From Nitrospira sp. (GTDB taxonomy: Bacteria; Nitrospirota; Nitrospiria; Nitrospirales; Nitrospiraceae): a stretch of 16,372 nucleotides of DNA. This document shows, piece after piece, positions 1-7,106 of this stretch. How positions within the stretch are numbered: the stretch's first letter is position 1; the number at the start of each line of letters is the position of its first letter. The notes beneath the pieces were generated by a model. The model did not search any database and had not been told where the DNA came from. It was given only the letters and a program-made list of their open reading frames with translations. The stretch covers positions 1 to 16,372 of the forward strand of contig JANYAJ010000099.1 of assembly GCA_025361385.1 (NCBI GenBank), given 5' to 3'. The position numbers were made by a program, and so were the translations under genes.

Positions 1-309
1 TTGGAGCTGACGAGCTGCCTGATCACGGGAATGCACAAGGCCTAACTCGATGGCATAGAGCGCTTGCAGTACAGAATCGTGCAATTCCCGTCCGATACGA
101 CTGCGATCGTGAAGCAGCGCGCTCAATCGTTGCTCGGATGCCGTGAGGGCTGCGGTGAGGCGGTCTTCAACCTGTTCGCGCAGCAGGCGGGGAATAGACT
201 CACGGGTGCTGGAGGGAATCCCTTGCGCAAGCGCCGAGCGCGGTGGCACCGCTTTGTCGGGAGATTGCCGATACCCGTTGATGAGCTGGAACTCCCGCCG
301 AGATTTCAT
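1..309 (-). CDS. Sensor histidine kinase, NarL/DesK type (HisKA_3), N-terminal part, cut by the window edge
   Basis: The reading frame runs from an ATG at 309 to the left edge without a stop (103 codons), so the C-terminal ATP-binding part lies outside the window. A helical, charged stretch (about residues 44-72) leads into a HisKA_3 dimerisation/phosphoacceptor motif, RIGRELHDSVLQALYAIELG, with His77 as the expected phosphorylated residue. The motif closely resembles the one in the larger kinase at 4118-6958. The roughly 70 residues before it show no signal peptide, membrane segment or recognisable sensor domain, so the kinase is probably soluble or receives its input through a partner. The ATG is preceded by AAAGGA about 11 bases upstream; an in-frame TTG just before it is an alternative start. 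The gene is divergent from luxI and shares its upstream region. Kinases of this class normally phosphorylate NarL-type response regulators; none is visible here. Confidence 0.8.
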   Translation of the reverse strand, partial: MKSRREFQLINGYRQSPDKAVPPRSALAQGIPSSTRESIPRLLREQVEDRLTAALTASEQRLSALLHDRSRIGRELHDSVLQALYAIELGLVHSRDQAARQLQ

Positions 310-413
310 CAAGTGGAACGTCCTTTCTCCATATGTGAGCCGGAACTTCTACGGAGTCTCTCGCTGTAGAGCAGCATTGGTTTGAGACTGCACTACTAGT
401 ACGCGACTGTTCC

Positions 414-453
414 GCATTCCGTCACCTGGCGGATCCGCCAGGTGACGGAATGC
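414..453. promoter_or_regulatory. Perfect 40-bp palindrome with a lux-box-like centre upstream of luxI
   Basis: Bases 414-453 equal their own reverse complement with no mismatch (axis between 433 and 434, GGATCC at the centre). The inner 20 bp (424-443) have the form ACCTG-N10-CAGGT with a central GATC. By my alignment they match the classical Vibrio fischeri lux box at 15 of 20 positions, including both outer half-sites. The axis lies 82 bases before the luxI ATG at 516 and 124 bases before the divergent kinase ATG at 309. The likely role, by inference, is a binding site for the neighbouring LuxR protein. A terminator role is unlikely because no T-run follows on either strand. The rest of the 310-515 gap shows no convincing -35/-10 pair. 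Confidence 0.7.
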
Positions 454-515
454 TACGAATTGATGCATCTCCTTAGGACGCAGCACGAGTGAACTATTGG
501 AAGAAGGAGGTGCTC

Positions 516-1295
516 ATGGCGGTGTTAGTGGAGAGTCGACCGATCGAGTTCCAAGAGGAAGGATTGCTCGTCAAGACATTGTCCGCCGAGCAAGACCTTC
601 ACGCGTCGTATCGTTTGCGCCATCAGGTGTTTGCAGACCGGTTGGAATGGGTGGCGAAAAGTGAGGATGGGCTTGAAGTTGACGCATACGATGCGTTCGC
701 GACGTCGGTTGGGTTATTTGATGATGGCCAGAAGCTCCGGGGTATCTTTCGAATGGTAAGATCTCCGTACCCCTTCATGATCGAGAAGGAGTTTCGTCCG
801 TGTTTGCCCCCGAGCTGCGAAATTAGGAAGAGGCACGATACCGCGGAGATTACACGGCTGGCGTTAGACCCGACATTGATGGACAAAGGCCTCTCCAGTC
901 GTCTGATGCTAATTTTGATCAAGGGGGTGTATCAATGGTCCAGACAGAATGAGATCCCCTATATGTACATGGTGGTCGAGAAACGATTTTTCCGAGTGCT
1001 TCGCGGCATAGGTCTTTCGTGCGAGGCTCTAAGCACGGCCGTGTCGCTTCCTCCTGCCGGAGCGCTGTCGATTGCTGCGGTTCTGAATTGGCAGCAGTTT
1101 TATGAAACCTGTCCGCTGAAACGACCGTCCTTCTTCCAGTGGATGAATGCGGTTGATGGTTCAATCTTATTTGAAAGAGGCGGATTCCTTGCAAGGGATC
1201 CCAGAGAGCAGGTCGGCGACTTTAGCGTCGGTCAGGCCAGGAGGCAAGATCAACAGCCGGTAAGCGAGATAGGGGGAAGATTGGTCGCAGCGTAA
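516..1295 (+). CDS. luxI: Acyl-homoserine-lactone synthase, LuxI family
   Basis: This enzyme makes an N-acyl-homoserine lactone signal from S-adenosylmethionine and an acyl donor (acyl-ACP or acyl-CoA) in the cytoplasm. The 259-residue product has the LuxI N-terminal signature with correct spacing: Arg35, Phe39, Trp45, Asp56, Asp59 and Arg79 correspond to the conserved R24, F28, W34, D45, D48 and R70, followed by Glu111 and Arg114 in AEITRLAL (E101 and R104). The protein is longer than the usual 200-220 residues, with about 50 extra at the C-terminus. The start at 516 is chosen because a perfect AAGGAGGT (504-511) precedes it by four bases; a GTG at 489 in the same frame would put that ribosome site inside the gene. 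The lux-box-like palindrome upstream suggests autoinduction. The gene converges on luxR with a 41-base gap. The acyl chain cannot be read from the sequence. Confidence 0.9.
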   Translation: MAVLVESRPIEFQEEGLLVKTLSAEQDLHASYRLRHQVFADRLEWVAKSEDGLEVDAYDAFATSVGLFDDGQKLRGIFRMVRSPYPFMIEKEFRPCLPPSCEIRKRHDTAEITRLALDPTLMDKGLSSRLMLILIKGVYQWSRQNEIPYMYMVVEKRFFRVLRGIGLSCEALSTAVSLPPAGALSIAAVLNWQQFYETCPLKRPSFFQWMNAVDGSILFERGGFLARDPREQVGDFSVGQARRQDQQPVSEIGGRLVAA

Positions 1296-1336
1296 TTGAA
1301 ATAGAAGCAGGTTCTTAGTCAGCCAGCGCGAGCAAC

Positions 1337-2242
1337 CTACTCGGCTGGAAGCAGGCCGTGTTCCATGGCGACAGCCACTGCCTGGGTGCGGGAACTGACA
1401 TCAAGCTTCATGAAAATGCCTTCAATGTGGAAGCGCACCGTCCGTTCGGTCAATCCCACGATGCGAGCGATTTCCCAGTTGGTTTTCCCTTCCTTCATCC
1501 ACAGCAGCACCGTCATTTCTCGAGACGAAAGGCCTTTGACGCGATTGGATAAAGGCGTGTGGGTATTTGCCATGAGAACCGGGTGAAGATAAGGGAGAAG
1601 GTACTCTAACAATCTCGAAAAGCGTTGGGGGCCCTTTGGGTCACCCCCGGCAAACGAGAAGAAAGTCGCAAATCCTCGATCGGGTTCGAGCATCCCTGTG
1701 GTAATGCCATGGGTCAGTCCAAACGAACAAGCTTCCTCAATGAACTCAAACTGCTTTGGCGAACTGGCTGTTGAGTATGTCTGTTTCCAGGTTTGTGTTT
1801 GAAACGTAGACAGGAGAGATTGCAGTACCGGATCGACGGTTGCGAACTCATTCTTGCAATACGCATACAGCCAGGCATTGGAATAGCTCACATTCAGCAC
1901 GCTGTTAAATTCCTTAAATTTTCCAGCGGCAGTGAGCTGCGCTACGCCACCGATCACCTTTGGACAAGCCACAGTCCTCTGAATAAGCTGCAAGATCCGA
2001 TACACATCATCCCCTGTCCTTGCTTCTGCCGAGTAGTGAAGAATCTCAACGACATTTTGCATCTCTCTTTTTGTGAGGTTTTTAAATATCTCGGAAGGGA
2101 AAAGACGTGGCTGCTTGTGAACATTTAGCTGTACGGAATGTTGCGGATCCTGGTCGTGGCTTCCTCGTTGAATAAAAGGAAACTCCGCACGTAAGGCATT
2201 TCCTGAAACAGTTAGGTGTTCTCGAAGGGGGGCGCGCATCAT
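1337..2242 (-). CDS. luxR: LuxR-family quorum-sensing regulator (autoinducer-binding domain plus LuxR HTH)
   Basis: A 301-residue transcription factor expected to bind the lactone made by the adjacent LuxI and then bind DNA. The autoinducer-binding domain (about 60-225) keeps the ligand-pocket residues with TraR spacing: Trp124, Tyr128, Asp137, Pro138 and Trp152 match W57, Y61, D70, P71 and W85, followed by FGLTHG. The C-terminal GerE/LuxR helix-turn-helix spans about 238-297 (LSSREMTVLLWMKEGKTNWE to the end), including the usual GKTNWEIA and TVRFHI segments. The N-terminus is about 60 residues longer than usual and I recognise nothing in it. The start is an ATG-ATG pair at 2242/2239 with only a weak GAGG upstream; Met61 would restore the usual length but has no better ribosome site. 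It ends in TAG, converges on luxI and is divergent from the FadL-type gene. Base composition looks more A+T rich than most of the window. Confidence 0.9.
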   Translation of the reverse strand: MMRAPLREHLTVSGNALRAEFPFIQRGSHDQDPQHSVQLNVHKQPRLFPSEIFKNLTKREMQNVVEILHYSAEARTGDDVYRILQLIQRTVACPKVIGGVAQLTAAGKFKEFNSVLNVSYSNAWLYAYCKNEFATVDPVLQSLLSTFQTQTWKQTYSTASSPKQFEFIEEACSFGLTHGITTGMLEPDRGFATFFSFAGGDPKGPQRFSRLLEYLLPYLHPVLMANTHTPLSNRVKGLSSREMTVLLWMKEGKTNWEIARIVGLTERTVRFHIEGIFMKLDVSSRTQAVAVAMEHGLLPAE

Positions 2243-2283
2243 GCTCTCTGAGCCTCAATGAGCCGCGTTGAATCGTAATGCAG

Positions 2284-2329
2284 AGACCTACCACTTAGAA
2301 GTGTATATGGAGGTCTTTCGTGAAATCAA
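2284..2329 (-). promoter_or_regulatory. Candidate luxR promoter overlapped by an inverted repeat
   Basis: Reading the minus strand, TTGATT (2324-2329) and TATACA (2302-2307) are separated by 16 bases, giving a plausible sigma-70 promoter with a transcription start near 2295 and a leader of about 50 bases before the luxR ATG. An inverted repeat lies across it: AGACCT (2284-2289) pairs with AGGTCT (2311-2316), and CACTT (2292-2296) nested inside pairs with AAGTG (2299-2303). The spacing is asymmetric, so this may be an operator or a chance fold. Calling it a promoter rests only on motif matches. Confidence 0.4.
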
Positions 2330-2464
2330 CTTAACTTTTTGCACGATGAGGTCAAATGGCCTTATTGATATAACCGCTAGTTTTTTTTGAATAGTTGGCC
2401 ATATTCTCGGCCTATCCTGCTGGCTGTTGATCAGGTTCGGCATTATCTTTAGGAGTCATCTCCC

Positions 2465-3667
2465 ATGCAGTATGTCCTCAGTTGCATTTTTGTCGTGTGG
2501 TTGCTACTGCAGCCATCAGTAGCATCTTCGCAGGCACTTCGGTTCCCGCCGCAGGGGGCCGCTGCGGCCGGTCAGGGTAATGCCTTTGCCGCTCAAGCCG
2601 ATGATGCGTCAGCCATTCACTACAATCCGGCAGGGTTGAGTCAGGTCGAAGGCATTCAGGTGGCTTTCGGAACCACTCTGCTCGGCGGATCGATCAAATA
2701 CAAAAGTCCAACGGGAATCGATACGCGCGGTGATTTTGGAGGCAGTATCGTGTTTCCTGCACCCAGTCACTCCTATGTGAGTGCCAACCTTCAGGCGTTC
2801 GGGTGGGACGGCATGTCGAAGGTCACGGTGGGCCTTGGGCTCACTTCCCCCTTTGGGTTGAACACCCGCTATCCGGTGGATGGTCCGTTCAATACAGCCG
2901 TGACATCGGCGGCGCTGCCGCTCGTCGATATCAAGCCCACGATCGCTTACAAAATACACGACGATGTGTCACTGGGTGTGAGTGCCGACATCTATACTTT
3001 CGCAGGCTTTCTTGGGGAGGGACAGGTAGAGCAGCGTCAAGTAGGCTCTGGTGCGCTCGCCGGGGCCTCGGTAGAACTCAGCGGGAAAGGAACGGGGGCT
3101 GGTGCGACGGTCAGCCTGCTCTATACACCTCTGAGAAATGGCGACGGTAAACCGGTGGCCTCCGTCGGGCTGGTCTATCGCTCCCAGGCTGTCGTGCCGT
3201 TGAGCGGATCGTTGTTGGTCAATGGAGCGAAGGTTGCCGATGCCCGCACTAATCTTGTGTTGCCGCAGATCTATACCGGAGCCATTGCAGTTTGGCCTGT
3301 TCGCACCAGTGAGCGGGAATGGAAACTGGAACTCGACGTGGAATATGTTGGATGGAAATCGAATCGTGACCTCGATGTGCATCTCTCGACGGGAGGGGTG
3401 ATTCCCCAACCGCAACAATGGAAAACGGTCCCGGTTGTAGCGATCGGCACTGAATATAAGTGGCTCAACCCCGAGTGGTTGCCCCATTGGGATGTGGCCG
3501 TTCGATCGGGGTACTCCAGAACGGAGAATCCGGTGCCCGATCTGACCTTCAATCCTGGAACGATTTCATTGTCCTCCAACACGCTGTCTATCGGGGCCGG
3601 GTTCTTGTGTAAGGGCCAGGGACGATTTTTAGGCATGGTGCCTTGCGGAGGGACGTCCGCACTCTAG
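2465..3667 (+). CDS. FadL/OmpP1/TodX-family outer-membrane channel, prematurely terminated
   Basis: Members of this family form 14-stranded barrels in the outer membrane that admit long-chain fatty acids and other hydrophobic molecules. The product starts with a signal peptide (about residues 1-24, cleavage likely after ASSQA). The mature N-terminus then carries the family motif GNAFAAQADDASAIHYNPAG and beta-strand-rich sequence to the end. AGGAG at 2451-2455, nine bases before the ATG, supports the start. The frame stops at TAG 3665-3667 after 400 residues. The same frame beyond that stop still encodes what look like the last strands of the barrel, so the shown product lacks its C-terminal closing strands. 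The gene is divergent from luxR with a 222-base gap and has no operon partner. FadL homologues have been reported to help long-chain acyl-homoserine lactones enter Sinorhizobium meliloti, which makes the position next to luxI/luxR suggestive but not proof. Confidence 0.85.
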   Translation: MQYVLSCIFVVWLLLQPSVASSQALRFPPQGAAAAGQGNAFAAQADDASAIHYNPAGLSQVEGIQVAFGTTLLGGSIKYKSPTGIDTRGDFGGSIVFPAPSHSYVSANLQAFGWDGMSKVTVGLGLTSPFGLNTRYPVDGPFNTAVTSAALPLVDIKPTIAYKIHDDVSLGVSADIYTFAGFLGEGQVEQRQVGSGALAGASVELSGKGTGAGATVSLLYTPLRNGDGKPVASVGLVYRSQAVVPLSGSLLVNGAKVADARTNLVLPQIYTGAIAVWPVRTSEREWKLELDVEYVGWKSNRDLDVHLSTGGVIPQPQQWKTVPVVAIGTEYKWLNPEWLPHWDVAVRSGYSRTENPVPDLTFNPGTISLSSNTLSIGAGFLCKGQGRFLGMVPCGGTSAL

Positions 3668-3811
3668 CCGAAGGCCATGGGGCTCGATGTGGCGTTCCAG
3701 GAATGGTTCTAGGAGCCGCGGACGGTTACCGGAAATCAAAATCCCACCGTCAACGGGACGTACCATGCCTATGTGCACTTAGGGACCGTCAGCCTCAAGT
3801 TCATGTTTTAG
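3668..3811 (+). pseudogene. Detached C-terminal tail of the FadL-family gene, in the same frame after two TAG codons
   Basis: Without any frame change from the upstream gene, codons after the TAG at 3665 read PKAMGLDVAFQEWF, then a second TAG (3710-3712), then EPRTVTGNQNPTVNGTY and onward to a final TAG at 3809-3811. Restored, the protein would have 448 residues and end in LKFMF, with a C-terminal phenylalanine as expected for the beta-signal read by the BAM machinery. I infer two nonsense changes in a once intact gene, or base errors in the assembly. TAG also ends luxR and the kinase at 4118, so it is an ordinary stop here. Confidence 0.7.
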
Positions 3812-3976
3812 CAGGATGCTGCAATAGTCCGCCAGCTGGGGCAACGCTGAACGATGAGTGATGAGTGATGAACTCTGAGCGAAAAGCGATGTTCCTTCAG
3901 CGTTCATCGTTCAAAGCTCAGCGTTTAATGACTCACTTGCTGCGGCCTTGCTGGACGGCCTTTTTGAGCATCCTGC
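3811..3976 (+). repeat. Fold-back intergenic element, copy A (166 bp)
   Basis: The element is bounded by imperfect terminal inverted repeats of about 26 bp, of which the outermost 10 bp are perfect (GCAGGATGCT at 3811-3820 and AGCATCCTGC at 3967-3976). The inside (3846-3922) is written in 7-bp units, first NNTGANN (3846-3880) and then NNTCANN (3895-3922), so the interior also folds on itself. A second copy lies at 11708-11866 in the opposite orientation, about 90% identical by eye, differing in length by exactly one GATGAGT unit. The element begins at the last base of the old FadL stop codon. No target-site duplication is obvious and it encodes no transposase. The remainder of the gap, 3977-4117, holds only a small CAGCA-TAT-TGCTG hairpin and no gene that I can support. 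Confidence 0.75.
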
Positions 3977-4117
3977 GCGATGTGCCCCTGTTGTCCTTAC
4001 CTGAAGCTAGTGAGACTTAGGCACGCCTACAGAGATTTTCCGCAGCATATTGCTGGAGAATAGCAGGCACGAGCGCCAATTCTGAAAGCCTGTATCCAAC
4101 CTTATGTTTGACGTGGA

Positions 4118-4828
4118 CTATGCCGTGGCCTGTGGGGCTGGTAGAGGAATGTCGAGCACGACCTGCGTGCCTTTTTTAGGACGGGATCTGATCGTGAGCC
4201 TCGCGCCGAGTTTCCGCGCCCGTGCCCTCATGTTGGCCAGCCCCATTCCGGATGATTTCCGGGCTGTTGGGCTGAAGCCCTTCCCATCATCGAACACTTC
4301 CAGTCTGAATTTTCCACGATAGAGTTGGACCGTGACCCTGCGATGCGCGGTTCCAGCATGTCGAAGACTGTTGCTCAGGGCTTCCTTGGCGATGCTGAGT
4401 ACGGAGCCGCATTGGGTGCGTGAGAGTCCCTCGGCAACCGACTTGTCGATGTCCAGTTGTATGTCGTCTTCGCCGGCAACGGTCAATGACTGCACGATGG
4501 CGAGGAGTGCCTGGTCGAATGCGCCCTGTTGAATGGCGGGCGTTTGCATGCGGGGGATGAAGCTGCGTACCTGGCGGATGACTCCGTTCAGTTGGGTGAC
4601 GGAGACGTCCAGCCGGCGGGCGTTTGTGGGGGAGATTCGTGTGATGCGCTGTCGCATGTGCTCCAATCCCATGCCGACGGCATAGAGCGATTGGAGGATA
4701 TCGTCATGGAGATCCTGGCTGATCCGCTCGCGCTCTTCCGTGATCCGCTTCCGTTCAGATATGTTTTTAACCACTGCGAGCAAGAGTGGGCCGGCATGGC
4801 CGGGCAGTTCGATCCCGGTGGTGGTCAC
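4118..4828 (-). CDS. Kinase half (HisKA_3 + HATPase_c) of a split PAS/GAF sensor histidine kinase
   Basis: This is the catalytic end of the sensor kinase whose sensing end lies at 4970-6958 in the same frame. It contains the end of a PAS domain (LLAVVKNISERK), the phosphoacceptor motif ISQDLHDDILQSLYA with His41, an N-box AKEALSNSLRHAG with Asn153, a G1 box VFDDGKGF and a G2 box GMGLANMRARARKLGA, so every motif needed for ATP binding and autophosphorylation is present. The start shown is a GTG at 4828 with no ribosome site, so independent translation is doubtful. The frame is open right up to the TGA at 4970-4972, and bases 4829-4969 encode the missing middle of the PAS domain. HisKA_3 kinases usually act on NarL-type regulators; none is adjacent. 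Confidence 0.75.
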   Translation of the reverse strand: MTTTGIELPGHAGPLLLAVVKNISERKRITEERERISQDLHDDILQSLYAVGMGLEHMRQRITRISPTNARRLDVSVTQLNGVIRQVRSFIPRMQTPAIQQGAFDQALLAIVQSLTVAGEDDIQLDIDKSVAEGLSRTQCGSVLSIAKEALSNSLRHAGTAHRRVTVQLYRGKFRLEVFDDGKGFSPTARKSSGMGLANMRARARKLGARLTIRSRPKKGTQVVLDIPLPAPQATA

Positions 4829-4969
4829 GGCGACCCAGATGATGTCCCCGGTTTTTCGGATATAGCGCTTTTCATAGGCATAGCCAGACCGCGCCCCGTC
4901 AAAGAACGCATTGGTGAGGGCAAGATTGTCAGGCAGGTCTTCGGGATGGGTATACAGGGCATAGGTGTT

Positions 4970-6958
4970 TCAGACTACTTCCTCTTCGCTGTACCCAGTC
5001 AGGGCACAAAAAGCCTTGTTGGCGCTCAGGACTCGTTGCTGACTATCCAGAATCACCAGTCCGACCGGTGCATCTGCCACGAACTGACGCCACTGGACTT
5101 CGCTGGTGCGCAGGGCTTCCTGCGCTTGCATCCGCTCTTCTTCGGTCTCGATCGCCGAGGCCAGAATACCCATCAATCCTTCGTCGGCCTCGGTTGGAAC
5201 GAAATCGTGCTGGAACACGACGCAGAGCGACCCGATCGGGTCTTTGCCGCGTGTGACGATCTGGCCGACGTAGGTGTGCAATTGGTAGCGGCTAACGTTG
5301 GGATCCGTTCGGACGTACGATGTGTTGGCCAGATGGCGAACCGTCCAGAGATGGTCGTCTCCCTTCTTGATGAGGTCGGCGCAGAGATGTCCGTCGGCTT
5401 GGTCTACCGGATTGAAGCCCGGAGGGGTCTGCCATTGTCCGATCGAACGGAGGAGCGCTCCCTCAAGACGTGAGTACAGCGCGCATGTGCCCCCAAGCAG
5501 CTCTCCCCCCAAGGCCGTCAGTCGATTGATGTTTGCCAGCGGATCGCTCCCGAATCTGAGGAAACATTCGTTGATTTTTTGCAATCTCAGCTCGACCTGT
5601 TTGTGAGCCGTGATGTCTTCGCAGACGACAAGAATGACGGTTGTGCCGGTTTCGTCCTGAATGGCCCGCGCATGTTCTCTGACCCATAACCGCGCACCGC
5701 TCTTTCTGATTTTTTGGATCTCCCAGTGGAAAAGCTTGGCGGGGTTGGCTGCGCAGATGTTCAATTGCTCGAGTACGGTTTGATGGTCATGAGCATCGAA
5801 TATACGGAGTATTGAGTGGCCGGTCAGCTCCTCCTGGCTGTACCCCAGTTGGTCGACCCCATAATGATTGACGGCCAGAACGGTCCCCTCTTGGGCGAGG
5901 GTAAAGTACATGGAAGGATTATTCTCGTAGAGAAACTGGTAGCGCTGATCGCTGGCTTTGAGGGCCATCTCCGCCCGTGTGCGTTCGGAGATGTCGCGGA
6001 TGATTCCGCTAAAGAACAGACCGTCTCGAGATCGCCAGCAGGCAAGAGAGAGTTCCAGTGGGAATTCCAGGCCCTGTTTTGTGACGCCGACAAGCGCAAG
6101 TGTCTTTCGGACGAGCGAGTCTGGGTCGGCACTTCCCATGCGAGCCAGCCCCTGCTCGTGTTTCTGTCGGTAGCGTGGGGGCATTAGGATGGTCAGTGGC
6201 TGGCCAAGTGCTTCATCCAGCGAATAGCCGAAGATCTGTTCCGATGCTTTGTTCCAGGAAATAATCCGGCCTTCATGGTTGGCAAGCACAATGGCGTCTG
6301 TTGCCGACTCCACGAGCGCACGAAACTGTTCCTCACTCGCTCTCAGCGTCTCTTCCGCCCGAAGTCGTTCAAGCTCGGCCGCGGCGCGCCGGGCAAAGAC
6401 GTTCAGGATGGCGGTGCCCTGGCTCTCATCAAATAAAAACGGGTGTACGTCCATCACACACAGATGGCCGGTCGGCTGGCCCTCGCTATTGCGCAGGACC
6501 ACTCCCATGTAACTTTCGACGTTGATTGAGGCAAGCAGTGTGTTCCGGGGGAACAACTGGCGGATGCCTTGAGCGAAGAGGGCCGTTCCGTCTTTCATGA
6601 CTTGCTGACAGGGGGAATCGTGCAGATTGATTTCCAGGGGATCTGCTGCACAATTGCCGGACCATCCGGCCACAGTTCGAAGCCGGTCGGTCCTTCCTGG
6701 CGCCCATTCCGTCACGAAGGCATACTGGGTGTTCAATGACAGAGACAATTGACGAACGAGGGCCTGCAGAAACTCTCTTCCTGTGGCAGCAGCGGTGCCG
6801 AAGGCCAATGCCTCGAGCGCATCGTTTTTCCATTTTCTCTCAGTTGAGTTCTGCTCCAGTTCTGCGATACGGGCGCGCAACTGGGTCAGCTCTGTTTTAG
6901 GGGAGGGTGACGCGCGGTCGCTGGTGGTGACTGAGCCGGGATCGAGAGGCGTGGTCAT
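4970..6958 (-). CDS. Sensor half (GAF-PAS-PAS-GAF-PAS) of a split histidine kinase
   Basis: A 662-residue soluble multi-domain sensor with no membrane segment. In order: a short coiled coil (about 21-50), a GAF domain (about 50-195), PAS (about 205-330, ending FSGIIRDISERTRAE), PAS (about 336-452, ending VVCEDITAHKQ), a second GAF (about 455-605), and the start of a third PAS (from about 622) cut short in ALTGYSEEEVV by a TGA at 4970-4972. The same frame continues into the kinase half, and the undisturbed protein would have 946 residues. As it stands the product can sense but cannot phosphorylate. The ATG at 6958 has AAGGA three bases upstream, rather close but usable. uvrC is the next gene upstream with a 148-base gap. 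The ligands are unknown; isolated PAS and GAF domains do not reveal them. Confidence 0.85.
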   Translation of the reverse strand: MTTPLDPGSVTTSDRASPSPKTELTQLRARIAELEQNSTERKWKNDALEALAFGTAAATGREFLQALVRQLSLSLNTQYAFVTEWAPGRTDRLRTVAGWSGNCAADPLEINLHDSPCQQVMKDGTALFAQGIRQLFPRNTLLASINVESYMGVVLRNSEGQPTGHLCVMDVHPFLFDESQGTAILNVFARRAAAELERLRAEETLRASEEQFRALVESATDAIVLANHEGRIISWNKASEQIFGYSLDEALGQPLTILMPPRYRQKHEQGLARMGSADPDSLVRKTLALVGVTKQGLEFPLELSLACWRSRDGLFFSGIIRDISERTRAEMALKASDQRYQFLYENNPSMYFTLAQEGTVLAVNHYGVDQLGYSQEELTGHSILRIFDAHDHQTVLEQLNICAANPAKLFHWEIQKIRKSGARLWVREHARAIQDETGTTVILVVCEDITAHKQVELRLQKINECFLRFGSDPLANINRLTALGGELLGGTCALYSRLEGALLRSIGQWQTPPGFNPVDQADGHLCADLIKKGDDHLWTVRHLANTSYVRTDPNVSRYQLHTYVGQIVTRGKDPIGSLCVVFQHDFVPTEADEGLMGILASAIETEEERMQAQEALRTSEVQWRQFVADAPVGLVILDSQQRVLSANKAFCALTGYSEEEVV

Positions 6959-7106
6959 GCGTCCTTTCTGAGACCTGAGTCGTCAGGCGTCAGAGCCAGA
7001 CTATAGAGGCGTTTAGGTCCCTCGCATAGCGCCATTCGGCCTTGGAGCTCTATCCTAAGTGATATGTGGCGTGGAGAAAATGATCTCGGGCTGTGGCATC
7101 CATTGC

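Noticed and set aside
414..453. The palindrome as a transcription terminator
   Set aside because: No T-run on either side, and the centre matches a lux box.
516..1295. The acyltransferase as the exosortase/PEP-CTERM-associated type rather than LuxI
   Set aside because: The full set and spacing of LuxI catalytic residues is present and a LuxR with lactone-binding residues is adjacent.
3665..3712. TAG read as pyrrolysine or another amino acid
   Set aside because: TAG closes luxR, the kinase at 4118 and the GNAT gene; nothing in the window suggests suppression.
3846..3936. The heptamer arrays as a CRISPR array
   Set aside because: Units are 7 bp with no spacers and the arrays change strand sense midway.
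4970..4972. UGA read as selenocysteine, tryptophan or glycine
   Set aside because: TGA is the normal stop of dapF and other genes here, no hairpin typical of a selenocysteine insertion element was recognised, and the site is not a redox position in a PAS domain.
4529..5473. Open frame of 314 codons on the plus strand
   Set aside because: It is antisense to the split kinase, has no ribosome site or recognisable domain, and the minus-strand frame has clear PAS, GAF and kinase motifs.
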